NCBI GenBank assembly: GCA_022376515.1
Contig: WTXI01000403.1
Coordinates: forward strand, 1-29,756
Length of the DNA stretch: 29,756 nucleotides
Direction: 5' to 3'
From: Lactifluus volemus
Lineage: Eukaryota > Basidiomycota > Agaricomycetes > Russulales > Russulaceae
Both the position numbers and the translations under genes were made by a program. Below the pieces are notes generated by a model. It saw nothing but the letters and a program-made list of their open reading frames with translations, had not been told where the DNA came from and did not search any database. How positions within the stretch are numbered: position 1 is the stretch's first letter; each line of letters opens with the position of its first letter. Positions 1 through 8,709 of this stretch are shown in pieces.

Positions 1-472
1 ATCAAATACAAGAAAGACTGTGCGCGAGGATCTGAGGCTCCCTTGGAATTTGGGTTGAGCACCGTGTACGGCTGACATGCAGGAGACAAGAGCCAAAGGT
101 CCGCGTTTAATGGCTCCAGCGCGTCCGCATCCAGCGTGTTGATGTCGACCTGCACATGTGAACAATGGTCTGTGAGCAGACAGTGAAATTTGGCGAGGAA
201 AAAAATCAGTCCGTGATGAACACGTACTCTGTGTGCAATTCCAGGACCGTGGTTTGCCGTATAGACAGCACAAGCAATTTGGTCCCAATCAAAAGCGCGA
301 ATAATTGTTGCGTTTCCCCCGACGCTGCTCCGGGTGAGTGCAACATGCAAACCGCCTGTTTGATTCGTTCGGGAAATGGGGAAATTGAAACAGATGGGTG
401 GCACGAATACGATCACAAACCTATGCCACTATAGAACTCAATCCCTCGGATCGACTCGGGTTCCAGCACCAT
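1..472 (-). CDS. DNMT2: DNMT2-type tRNA (cytosine-5) methyltransferase, 3' part outside the window
   Basis: Three exons read on the minus strand: 472-421, 355-228 and 149 to beyond the edge. Introns 420-356 (donor GTTTGT) and 227-150 (donor GTACGT, acceptor GTGCAG) keep frame exactly. The spliced start gives the SAM-binding motif I (EFYSGIGG followed by LHVAL), then motif II (AFDWDQIACAVYTANHGPG), then motif IV around the catalytic cysteine (LLSPACQPYT) and the DPRAQSF block. This order is that of DNMT2 (human TRDMT1, S. pombe Pmt1), which methylates C38 of tRNA-Asp. The ATG at 472 is the first Met of the open stretch and leaves the usual short DNMT2 N-terminus. Motif IV has Ala where Pro normally precedes the nucleophilic Cys. 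The target recognition domain lies off the window. Family assignment is strong; activity is inferred. Confidence 0.86.
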
Positions 473-588
473 ATGGTATAGCGTTGCCGACGCCAGAAAG
501 CGGGACACAAGCCGAGCGTCAAATCACTGTAAATTACCTTGTTTGCAAGGTACAGTGCAGGGTTGTCAGCATCAGCCTGATGACCCCT
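473..588 (-). promoter_or_regulatory. short upstream region of DNMT2, cut off by a transposon-like insertion
   Basis: Only about 120 bp separate the DNMT2 start codon from the end of the 597-3937 insertion. I see no clear TATA box. Any more distal control sequence must lie inside or beyond the insertion. Confidence 0.4.
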
Positions 589-596
589 CATCAAGC
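589..596. repeat. left copy of 8-bp target-site duplication CATCAAGC
   Basis: CATCAAGC directly precedes the left inverted end and recurs directly after the right inverted end at 3938-3945. One C can be assigned either to the duplication or to the inverted repeat, so the duplication is 7 or 8 bp. An eight-base duplication is the hAT superfamily hallmark. The same word also occurs once more in nearby flanking DNA (around 4113), so chance is not excluded. Confidence 0.6.
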
Positions 597-669
597 CCAG
601 TGAGAAGTGGAATGTAGTAATCCGAAGTAAACTGCAAAAAATTGAACCATTCAATTTACTTCAAAAATC

Positions 670-2242
670 CGCATCAGGAAAATCCGAGTTTTTCTTAACA
701 GCACTTGAGCATGCTTAATATGACTTAACAACACTTCTAAGCACTTTTAAGCAAAATGTCTCTAAGCTGGCCATGCTTAGGCTAAGCTAGGTCTTCTCCT
801 TAATTTGACTTAGCCAGGGCTTATTGATGCTTATTTTGGGCTTAGTTCACTTAAATGGCAGCTTAGATCTGTGCTTACCAAAAGTTTTCAAGCACACAGA
901 TTTAGGGCAATAAAAATCATATATTGAGCTATACTACAACATGACTATGTACAGGAGACAATGGTTCCACCAGCCTTGGTGGAACAGCCCTGGCAGGGGT
1001 GGGGGCTGCAGGGCCACAGGGAGGTGGTGGTGGTGTGGTGGTGGAGGCGTGGGAGGAGGCTGCGGGAGGCGCGGGAGGAGGCCGCGGGAGGCGTGGGAGA
1101 AGGCCGCGGGAGGCGCGGGAGGGGGCGCGGGAGGGGGCGTGGGGCGTGGGAGGCGCGAGAGAACGCGCGGGAGGAGGCAAGGGGCGTGGAAGGCACGAGA
1201 GAACGCGCGGGCGGAGGCGAGGGGCATGGGAGGCGAGAGAGAACGCGCGGGAGGAGGCGAGGCGCGCGGGAGGCGCGAGAGAACGTACGGGACGCACAGG
1301 AGGCGCGGGGCACGAGGGAGCGGGGAAGCGCAGGAGGAAGCGCAGGAGAAGGCGCGGGACGTGGGAGGAGGCGTGGGAGGAGGCCGGGAGGCGCGGGAGG
1401 AGGCACGGGAGGCACGGGAGGAGGCACGGGAGGAGGCGCGAGACGTAGGAGGAGGAGGCGCAGGGGGTGGTGGTCCAGGCAGCAGAGGCGGCAGCGCGGG
1501 AGGAGGTAGTCAAGGAGGAGGAGGAGGCGACGAAAGAAAAGAAAAAAAGTCAGTTCGCGTTGAGGCGGGGCAGGCAGCGTGATAACGTACCAGGACGTCG
1601 GCGCAGGCAGCGCGACAACGTAGACTGCCTCACAGAGGCAGTGGATCCAAGAGGAAACAAAAGCGGTGGGGGAGGCGCGGGCACAGGAGGCGCATGACGA
1701 CGCGAAGAGGCAGAGCCAGAACAAGAGCCAGAGCCAGAGCCAGAGAGGGAGGCAGAGAGGAGGCAGAGAGGGAGGCAGAGAAGGAGGCAGAGAAGGAGGC
1801 AGAGGCAGGGGAGAGAAGGAGGGGACGCGGAGGAGGCAGCGGTGGGACGTGTTGGGGCGGCAGACAACGACGGAGGGGGATAGAGGGAGAGATGGAAAGG
1901 GGCGGCAGACTCGAGAGGCACGAAAATCAACATTGTGCAAACAGTAGTAAATAATACACCCACTGTAACGACTTAGTGAAAATTTCGCGAGTCGCGACTT
2001 AGCATATTTTTTTTCGGACTTTAGTTAAATTACATAAATTAATTTTTTATTTCTGTTTTGCTTGTCTTAAGTGTCTTACACATCTTAATTACTTAATGTG
2101 CTTATCTTTGGCCTTGATTTGCTTACTTGTTGTACATACTCATTTTCTAAGTAAAAAATAAGCAGCTTGAGCAACTTGACAGGCTTAAAAATGAAATAAG
2201 CTGGTTAAGCTGACTAAGTTTTTTCTGGATTTTCCTGATGCG
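670..2242. mobile_element. nested element with 16-bp inverted ends and CTTAA-rich arms
   Basis: CGCATCAGGAAAATCC at 670-685 is exactly inverted at 2227-2242. Inside each end lies 200-250 bp of AT-rich DNA crowded with CTTAA, GCTTA and TAAGC words (690-890 and 2060-2220). The two arms enclose a GC-rich minisatellite. No flanking duplication is visible and no transposase reading frame is present. The structure fits a non-autonomous transposon that inserted into the left arm of the surrounding hAT-like element, but it could also be an amplified subterminal segment of that element. Confidence 0.5.
1000..1950 (+). repeat. G-rich, purine-biased minisatellite with quadruplex potential
   Basis: About 0.95 kb is built from degenerate variants of GGAGGCGCGGGA and GGAGGAGGC, with period mostly in multiples of three. 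The plus strand is strongly G-over-C biased. From about 1700 the unit shifts to GAGCCA and GGCAGAGA types. Because units are mostly multiples of three, several frames stay open for 130-330 codons and encode only Gly/Arg/Glu/Ala strings on the plus strand or Pro/Leu/Arg/Ser strings on the minus strand. I regard those frames as by-products. Runs of GGG and GG at short spacing could form G-quadruplexes or R-loops. Confidence 0.8.
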
Positions 2243-2420
2243 AACAATAGCCATTTTAATTCAATAGAAAATTGAAGGCATTATGGTTATTCTGCATCGA
2301 ATTGAATACCAGATCAGATCGGATTGAATTTATTTGATTGCAATCAAATCAGGAGAATTGAATTAATAACCATTTAGTTTCTATTTACGGTTACAGTTCT
2401 ATTCAATTTTATTCTACCCT
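2243..2420. repeat. AT-rich subterminal arm (ATTGAAT words), left side of outer element
   Basis: ATTGAAT and ATTCAAT occur repeatedly here. The same words cluster at 640-660 and, in the opposite orientation balance, at 3640-3930. This fits a left arm of the outer element that was split by the nested insertion. Confidence 0.45.
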
Positions 2421-2961
2421 CGATGCTAATCACCTTGCCCCCAGGCTGGCCACGCGTCAAACAATCCAAGTCATCTTGATACCCACCATGTCTGCAAACC
2501 CGACTACTGCGGTCAACAATCCACCACCTGCACGTCATCATCTTTGTCCCCATCGTCCAGTCTGGGTGTGGGCGTGGGAGCTCCTCGTCCTCGAGCTTGC
2601 AATGGCATGCGCGTGGATTTGCGGCTGTTTGTGCAAGAGGGGGACGGATGTGGGACGGAGATGTTGTGGGACTCTCCATGGGGCAGCGGCGGCAAGAGAG
2701 AGGTCAGGGTCGTCATCGTCATTGTCATCATTGTTTTGTTCTTGCTCTTGGGTTTGGTGATCTATCTGTATTGGAAACCATCAGGAAAGATGTCAACGGT
2801 GGGATCCCTTATAGCAAAGGGCTGACCTTGCCGATGACAGCGTGACCCAGACCACCACATGGTGCCCATTTTGGCTACCCCATCGTTTGCGCGGATCGAA
2901 TTCCTGGGATTACCTCGATCAACGAAATATAGCGTTACAAAGGTCTCTAGGAGAGACATAC

Positions 2962-3190
2962 CATCCCAGCCACCAGTCAGTTCATGCACAAAGTACTGCA
3001 CACCATCCACACCGAGGACGAAACCAATGAGATTTGCGCCCATTGATAGCAAGATGTTGAAGACCCCACCTGCCGCTCATATGAGGCGGTACCACCACTT
3101 TTCCCCAAACTACAGCAAAAAAAAGGGAACGGGGTGAGAAAAGAGCTCGCTTCCAGATATTAACCATACCTTGCAGAGTTTGATAACAGC
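2962..3190 (-). pseudogene. fragment of an unidentified membrane-protein-like gene inside the element
   Basis: On the minus strand an exon ending at 3170 (reading ILGVCAVIKLCK) is followed by a well-formed intron, 3169-3110, with donor GTATGG, a long T tract and acceptor TGTAG. The next exon, 3109-2962, reads FGEKWWYRLI, an in-frame TGA, then a hydrophobic stretch containing GGVFNILLSMGANLIGFVLG and YFVHELTGGWDG, and ends at a GTATGT donor. Good splice sites plus membrane-like sequence suggest a real ancestral gene. The in-frame stop and lack of a coherent continuation suggest decay. Neighbouring minus-strand frames (3630-3230 and 2730-2480) may be further pieces. I do not recognise the family. 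It may be host sequence captured by the element. Confidence 0.3.
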
Positions 3191-3639
3191 ACACACACCA
3201 AGGATGCAGGTAACACTTGAAGGGGAAAAGGTTATTTAACTGACCTGGCAGCAGCGGCGGCCAGGGGAAGGGGGGGTTGGCATGGAGATGTCAAGGTCGA
3301 GAGGAGGTCTGCTGCTCTGGTGAAGTTACGTCTAGGAGAGGCACGCTGGAAGAGCAGGAGGGAGAGGAAGCACATTGGGGGGCAATGGGAGAAAAGTGCG
3401 GCCATAAGCTCAATCAAAGATGCAGCCCCAAAAAAAGACCCAAATGATGCTGGTCTGAAGAAACGGAAGGGAGACACTCACGAAGGTCTGTGGAGAGTAT
3501 ACAGGCCTCACGGGCAGCAGAGGAAAGAACTAGGGGACGCTTTGAAAATGAGAGGAAGAGGGAAGAAATGTATGCGTCAGAATCAGCGCGCAACACGAAG
3601 TCGATAGATGTAGCATGACAAACAACCACAAATAGGACA

Positions 3640-3930
3640 GTGCCTGGGTCAGTAAGTACTCGATGCAGAGTTCAATGAACTGGATAAACAGTGCGCAATT
3701 CAGTTCATTCAATTCTAATCAGTTGCTTTCGATCGAGAAATAAATCTCGTGACTCAATCATTTGTATTCAATAAAATTCATAGAGAGATTGGATGTGATC
3801 GAGCGCTATTCAAATTTTATCAATGAAATCGAATTAATATTATTGTTATCATTTTATATCAATTCACATCAATCGTATTCATGTCATTCAATTTTATTCG
3901 ATCGGATCATATTTAATTCAATCCACTTCT
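3640..3930. repeat. AT-rich subterminal arm (ATTCAAT words), right side of outer element
   Basis: At least four ATTCAAT words plus many near matches lie in this AT-rich stretch just inside the right inverted end. It is the counterpart of the left arm at 597-669 and 2243-2420. No gene is visible. Confidence 0.45.
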
Positions 3931-3945
3931 CACTGGGCATCAAGC
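3922..3945. repeat. right inverted end of outer element plus right CATCAAGC duplication
   Basis: TCCACTTCTCACTGGG (3922-3937) is the exact inverse of the left end and is followed at once by CATCAAGC (3938-3945). Confidence 0.6.
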
Positions 3946-4198
3946 ATCAGATACAAATCCGATGGTCAGGAAAAATTCACATCACGTGTATATTACATGG
4001 AGTACTACTAGTCCATTCTTGGGTCCGCGAGCATTGTCAAGATTCAAGAACATATGACACTCACCTTCCAAAATAAGGAGGAGTATCCCACATCGCCTGA
4101 TGCATCAGTCAAGCATCAAGCGTTGATGTGATGATTTTGGGCATCAGATGCTGAGTCTCATCGGATGCCGGGTCCGACCTGGCATCATGACAACCTTG
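3946..4198. other. intergenic stretch with GATGC/GCATC words, no gene seen
   Basis: The words GCATCA, GATGC and CATCAAG recur in both orientations at about 4090-4190 (for example around GATGCATCAG and TTGATGTGATGAT). They could fold locally. No reading frame here looks coding. Confidence 0.4.
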
Positions 4199-5532
4199 GG
4201 CAAGTTATTAGTGTTGCTGCGGCTCGGCTTGAAAGTTGAAACCACAGTCAGTGAGCCAATGAAGCTGAGCCGAAATTAGTTTACTAAGTAGCCGAGCTGG
4301 GCGTCAGCTCGTGCAAGATCGGCTAAGCTCGTACTCCTCATTTTGCAACGATCTTTGAACTGGTTCGATCTCGGAACCTTTAAAATGTTCACGTGGTGTG
4401 ATCTTGTGTGTTACGAACTAAAAACGCCGACGTTTTCGACTCAAATCCTTGCATGGACGGGATGAGACTTTGTTGCGTCTAACCTGCTGACATCCGACAC
4501 TAAACCAGTGCCACGTAACGAGACTCTGTCACCAGATGCCCCTCAGTCTGCGGAAGTCGAAGTCTCTGAAGTAAGGAGCGCATACATATCTTTTTGTCTA
4601 GTTCCCAGTTAGTCAGAACACTTCTCTTGCTTCAGAGGCAGCGGGCAGTGCCCTGTTTATTCGAGATCGGCATCCCAGGGCTATTGTGTTCTTCACAGGA
4701 GTTATCATGCTGGCAACTGAACGACTTTCGCATCGAGACAGCACTACCAAGCTACATCCACCATGATCCATAAACTCAGAATTTGTGAGCTAGTACTTTG
4801 TTTGTACGTTTAGTTTCAACGCGCGAAAGGGGGCTTGATGCCTTTCTGGCGATTTTCATCTAGGGAACGTGATTACTCGATCCGTGAGTCCCCCGCAGCG
4901 CCAACGCAATAGGATGCTCACGGACACGTTTGATAGACAACGCCCGAAGAGTACCCTTCCGCCCGTGCCAACACACACCTCTGTTAGACAGACGTCGGAA
5001 AACCTCGGTCATGTGATACGCCAGCCCGATCAAGGCTTTTCGAGTTGAATTTAACGCAGTCATAAGTCACATACATCAAAGAGGTAACCTCACTAGTAGT
5101 GTATGGACTCAACCGTTCAACATTACTAGGAGCTCCTAGAACGCTCAGCTGGTGACCCAGAATCCCGAGCCTCTCCCACCGCCTCCGCTTCCCTACTCTT
5201 CATCAACCCATTACCAACTGCCCTTCCGAGGACGCGTGACAGTGAGACACTGAACGGCGGTGATGTCGGCCGTGTTCAGGGTGTCGGTAAACAGTTCCGA
5301 GGCTGCATTGTACGCCACAGTTGTGCGGTGTTGTTGGAAGCGTGGCCAAATATCGACGTCCCCAACGCCGTCAGGAAACTTGTTTTGTCTAGCCGTCGCT
5401 AGCTGATGCTAGCACAAACAAAGTTTCCTGACGGACACACTGAGACGGCGCCCAGCTCGGCTAAGCTCAGCTTCATCGGCTCAGTGGCTTCAAGCCGAAC
5501 CGCGGCAGCCGCGGCAACACCAATAACTTGCC
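4199..5532. mobile_element. 1.3-kb element with about 100-bp imperfect inverted ends
   Basis: GGCAAGTTATT at 4199-4209 is inverted at 5522-5532. The similarity continues inward, with small indels, through GTGTTGC.GCGGCT, CGGCTTGAA, AGTGAGCC.ATGAAGCTGAG and AGCCGAGCTGGGCG (left about 4199-4302, right about 5441-5532). The words GAGCCGA and GGCTAAGCTC repeat within the ends. No target duplication is obvious. No transposase is recognisable; the longest internal frame (minus, 5063-4860) matches nothing I know. It fits a non-autonomous, foldback- or MULE-like element. Confidence 0.55.
5368..5434. repeat. perfect-stem hairpin inside the 4199-5532 element
   Basis: CCGTCAGGAAACTT (5368-5381) pairs perfectly with AAGTTTCCTGACGG (5421-5434). 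The stem extends with mismatches through GTTTTGTCTAGC and GCTAGCACAAACA to a loop of about 14 nt. Confidence 0.7.
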
Positions 5533-6200
5533 TAGGTATTTACAATGAACTTGTATTTGTATTGCCGAATTTATCTGCGGGAAAATGCAAGGTTCCCGAC
5601 GACAGTCATCATTTCTAGTGCTTGAGGGCGTGGGAATTCAACGACCTCTGTCACTGTACGTAATAATATAACCTTGCTGCTGAATGCCGTCATCGCTTGC
5701 ATGTGGATTCAGTTTTTGGACCTGTAAGGTTTGTGCGTGCCACATTGATGCCACCAAACCCGACACAGGCACATCACTACAACACAAACATATGCATCAG
5801 GGCTGTGAATATGGAGTGATAATAATTCACCGATTCTCCTCCATCCGGTAATCTAGGTGGAGTGGCTTGTCTTGTTTGACCCTTGACCATGGACCTACAC
5901 TGGTAAAAATGGGTGTTTGGGATCATTTAGCACCCTTTGGACTATCCAATACTGGTATAGCCCCGCCATTATCGGGTAAGGACATATTTCCCTCCACTCC
6001 TTGCAGGAATGCCACAGTACTCGCTATCTCAACGCTAGGACGATTTTGTTCATCCCTTGATCGGCTTTTTTCTCAGTCACGGTGGTACTTCGAAGGCCTA
6101 GAGTTGCCTACCGACAAGTCGGACTACAGCCGGCCACCTGAAACTTGCAGAGTGTAGAGCTTGTTGCTCCCAACAGTTGCCTGAAAGGACTAGGCTACAG
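5533..6200. other. intergenic, no gene recognised
   Basis: A 97-codon plus frame at 5867-6157 has no recognisable similarity or gene-like context and I do not call it. A small imperfect palindrome, GGGTG...CACCC, lies at 5911-5935. The right end merges into the ILV2 promoter. Confidence 0.4.
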
Positions 6201-6214
6201 TCGGCAATCCTACA

Positions 6215-6376
6215 TTCAACCGAGTCAACTACAGATCTAACCCTCCTTGCAAGTCGGTGGCGGATCTCCATTTCTCTGAATGAGTCGAGGTAACCAATCC
6301 CATCGCGTATATATTTGCGACCAATATCATCCACCTTTCACATTACTCCTTCCCATTCCCTCTTGGACCCTCAATC
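6215..6376 (+). promoter_or_regulatory. ILV2 promoter with TATA-like box and two near-consensus Gcn4-type sites
   Basis: TATATAT lies near 6307-6313, about 65 bp before the ATG, and CCAATCC at 6294-6300. CGAGTCA (6221-6227) and TGAGTCG (6281-6287) each differ by one base from the Gcn4/Cpc1 site TGA(C/G)TCA. In ascomycetes that factor activates ILV genes under amino-acid starvation; its use here is inferred. A CT-rich leader precedes the ATG. Confidence 0.45.
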
Positions 6377-8709
6377 ATGTTGCGCCGGTCTGTCACTAAC
6401 AAACTCCGCGTGGCGTATCCCCGTAGTACTTCAACGCGCTCCAGTTCAACCGCAACAGCCAGCACCTCATTCCTCGAAGCAAGAGATAGAGTAAGGGAAC
6501 TTGCACGCAACATCGGTCGTCCATCCGTTCACAATTCTGTCGCCCCATACACAGCGTATGTTTCCTTATATGTTTTCCCCTTTCACCTACTGACTGTGTA
6601 CCTTGCAGTTGTCTGCCCGTACCCGGATTCGAGCAACTACCTCTAAAAGCAAATCTTCTGAAACCTAATCCGGCGCTTCCCCCTTCCTTGGACATCCCTC
6701 TGGATCATTCGTTTATCGGCATGTCAGGCGCTCAAATTTTCCATGAGATGATGATTCGCCATGATGTCAAGCACATATTTGGATATCCCGGTGGAGCGAT
6801 CATGCCTGTTTTCGATGCAATCCACAATTCCAAACACTTCGATTTTGTCCTCCCTAGGCACGAGCAGGGAGCTGGACATATGGCGGAGGGCTATGCGCGC
6901 GTATCCGGCAAGCCTGGCGTCGTCCTCGTGACATCTGGTCCTGGTGCTACAAATACCGTCACACCGTTGCAAGACGCCCTCAGTGATGGCGTCCCTTTGG
7001 TAGTATTTTGCGGCCAAGTAGCGACTTCGGCTTTGGGCTCCGACGCTTTCCAGGAAACCGACATCATTGGAATCTCTCGCAGTTGCACAAAGTGGAATGT
7101 CATGGTGAAGAGCACGGCCGAGTTGCCTGGGAGGATCAACGAGGCGTTCAGGATTGCTACTTCCGGACGCCCGGGTCCAGTGCTGGTGGACCTGCCCAAG
7201 GACGTGACGGCTGGAAAACTGCTTATCCCTCTGCCATTCGAGGCGACAACGCCCGGATTCTCTCTCGGTCTCTATGAAAACCCTCTTCAAGCACCTGTCA
7301 TGTCCTCATCTGAGCTCGAGCTTATCCACAAGGCCGCACGGCTCATCAACCAAGCAGAGCGACCTCTCATTTATGCCGGTCACGGCGTTCTCGGACATCC
7401 ACTCGGTTCCAAGCTCTTGACACAACTCGCACGCGAAGGCAATATCCCCGTGACGACGACCTTGCACGGTCTCGGTGTCTTTGACGAGACAGATCCGAGG
7501 AGTCTGCATATGGTCGGCATGCATGGCTCTGCATACGCAAACTTTGCAATGCAACAGGCGGACGTGATTATCGCCCTGGGTGCACGCTTCGATGACCGGG
7601 TAACTGGCGCAGTCTCCCAATTTGCCCCTGGCGCACGTGCCGCCGCCGCACAGGGCCGTGGAGGTTTCATACACTTCGAAGTCCAGCCCAAGAATATCAA
7701 CAAGGTCGTGGACGCATCTATTCCGATTCTTGGCGATGTCACCAGGAATCTTGAGGCAATGTCGCCGCTCATCGAATTCTCTGAACGCGCGGCGTGGTTC
7801 AGGAATATCAGGGAGTGGAAGGAAAAATATCCATTTATCTATGCGAAAAGTAATCCGGAGAAAGGCGAGAAGATGAAGAGCCAGGAGGTAATTGAAGAAC
7901 TTGATCGACAAGTGTCGTCGTATAAGGAGAATGTGATCGTCACCACCGGGGTTGGACAACATCAAATGTGGGCTGCGCAGCACTTCCGGTGGCGATACCC
8001 GCGTTCCATGATTTCCTCTGGAGGGCTTGGTGTATGTACTCCTCGTTCCTTCTCTATTCGTTCGTTCTCATGACTGATTCATCACCTAGACGATGGGCTT
8101 CGGCCTTCCTTCTGCGGTTGGGGCAAAAGTTGCCGCACCAAACAAAACGGTCATCGATATAGATGGTGATGCTTCATTCACCATGACTTCCAGCGAGCTT
8201 TCTACTGCCTCACACTACAACATCGGCGTGAAAGTGCTGATCCTGAACAATGATTTTCAAGGTATGGTGCGTCAATGGCAAGGTTTGTACCGTTCTTCTT
8301 TTTCCCCTGGATCCACTTTAACTTTGACCAATGGCAGACCTATTTTATGGCAGTCGGTACTCGCACGCACGGTCGACGAACCCCGATTTCGTGGTGCTCG
8401 CAAAAGCGATGGGAGTGCACGCCATTCGAGCTAGCAACGCGGCCGAGCTACCAAAGAAGATGAAGGAATTCTTAGAGTACGACGGGGACAAACCGGTGCT
8501 GTTGGAATGTGTCGTCGAGACAGACGAACACGTGTTCCCGATGGTGGGCAATCCTCGTCGATGAATCTCTTGACTTTGGGAGTGATTTCCATCTTTTTTT
8601 ACAGGTCCCTGCGGGTAAAGCGTTACACGACCAGATCTTGCACCCTATTCTCAAGGACAGGAATGTTGAAAGTGCGACCCCGGTTCCCGCGGATATAGCG
8701 GACCGGTAA
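6377..8709 (+). CDS. ILV2: acetolactate synthase catalytic subunit, mitochondrial
   Basis: Exons 6377-6555, 6609-8031, 8090-8282, 8338-8543 and 8605-8709 join in frame to 701 residues, close to yeast Ilv2 (687). It catalyses the first common step of valine, leucine and isoleucine synthesis (two pyruvate to acetolactate; pyruvate plus 2-ketobutyrate to acetohydroxybutyrate) in mitochondria with ThDP, FAD and Mg. The first ~50 residues are rich in Arg, Ser and Thr, as in a mitochondrial presequence. The N-terminal domain carries the catalytic Glu (E145 in RHEQGAGHMAEG). The FAD-domain block GARFDDRVTG follows, and the ThDP/Mg motif is at DIDGDASFTMT...LILNND. W597 (VRQWQ) matches yeast W586. 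Residue 198 is Ala (GQVATSA) where yeast has Pro192. The last intron (8544-8604, donor GTGGGC) restores the C-terminus PMVPAGKALHDQ; unspliced, the frame would stop early. Confidence 0.97.

Larger units (their letters stand above)
597..3937. mobile_element. hAT-like DNA element, about 3.3 kb, non-autonomous or decayed
   Basis: The ends are inverted copies of each other: CCCAGTGAGAAGTGGA on the left (596-611) and its exact reverse complement on the right (3922-3937), flanked by CATCAAGC on both sides. The CAGTG-type end plus an eight-base duplication suggests the hAT superfamily. AT-rich arms follow each end, dense in ATTCAAT/ATTGAAT words (597-669 continued at 2243-2420, and 3640-3930), resembling subterminal transposase-binding repeats. 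I find no hAT transposase or dimerisation domain. A second element (670-2242) sits inside the left arm, and the right part holds remnants of an unrelated membrane-protein-like gene. Superfamily assignment is inferred from end structure only. Confidence 0.6.

Noticed and set aside
941..1940. Long open frames of up to 331 codons over the G-rich array on both strands
   Set aside because: They consist only of repeat-derived Gly/Arg/Glu or Pro/Leu/Arg strings and arise because the units are mostly multiples of three; there is no domain or codon structure.
4355..4385. GGTTCGATCTC resembling a tRNA T-loop
   Set aside because: The flanking bases do not form a T stem and no acceptor stem is present.
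6098..6334. Minus-strand frame upstream of ILV2
   Set aside because: It overlaps the ILV2 promoter, lacks recognisable similarity, and nothing around it suggests a gene.
6724..7983. Minus-strand frames of up to 225 codons inside ILV2
   Set aside because: These are antisense shadows of the strongly conserved ILV2 coding exon.
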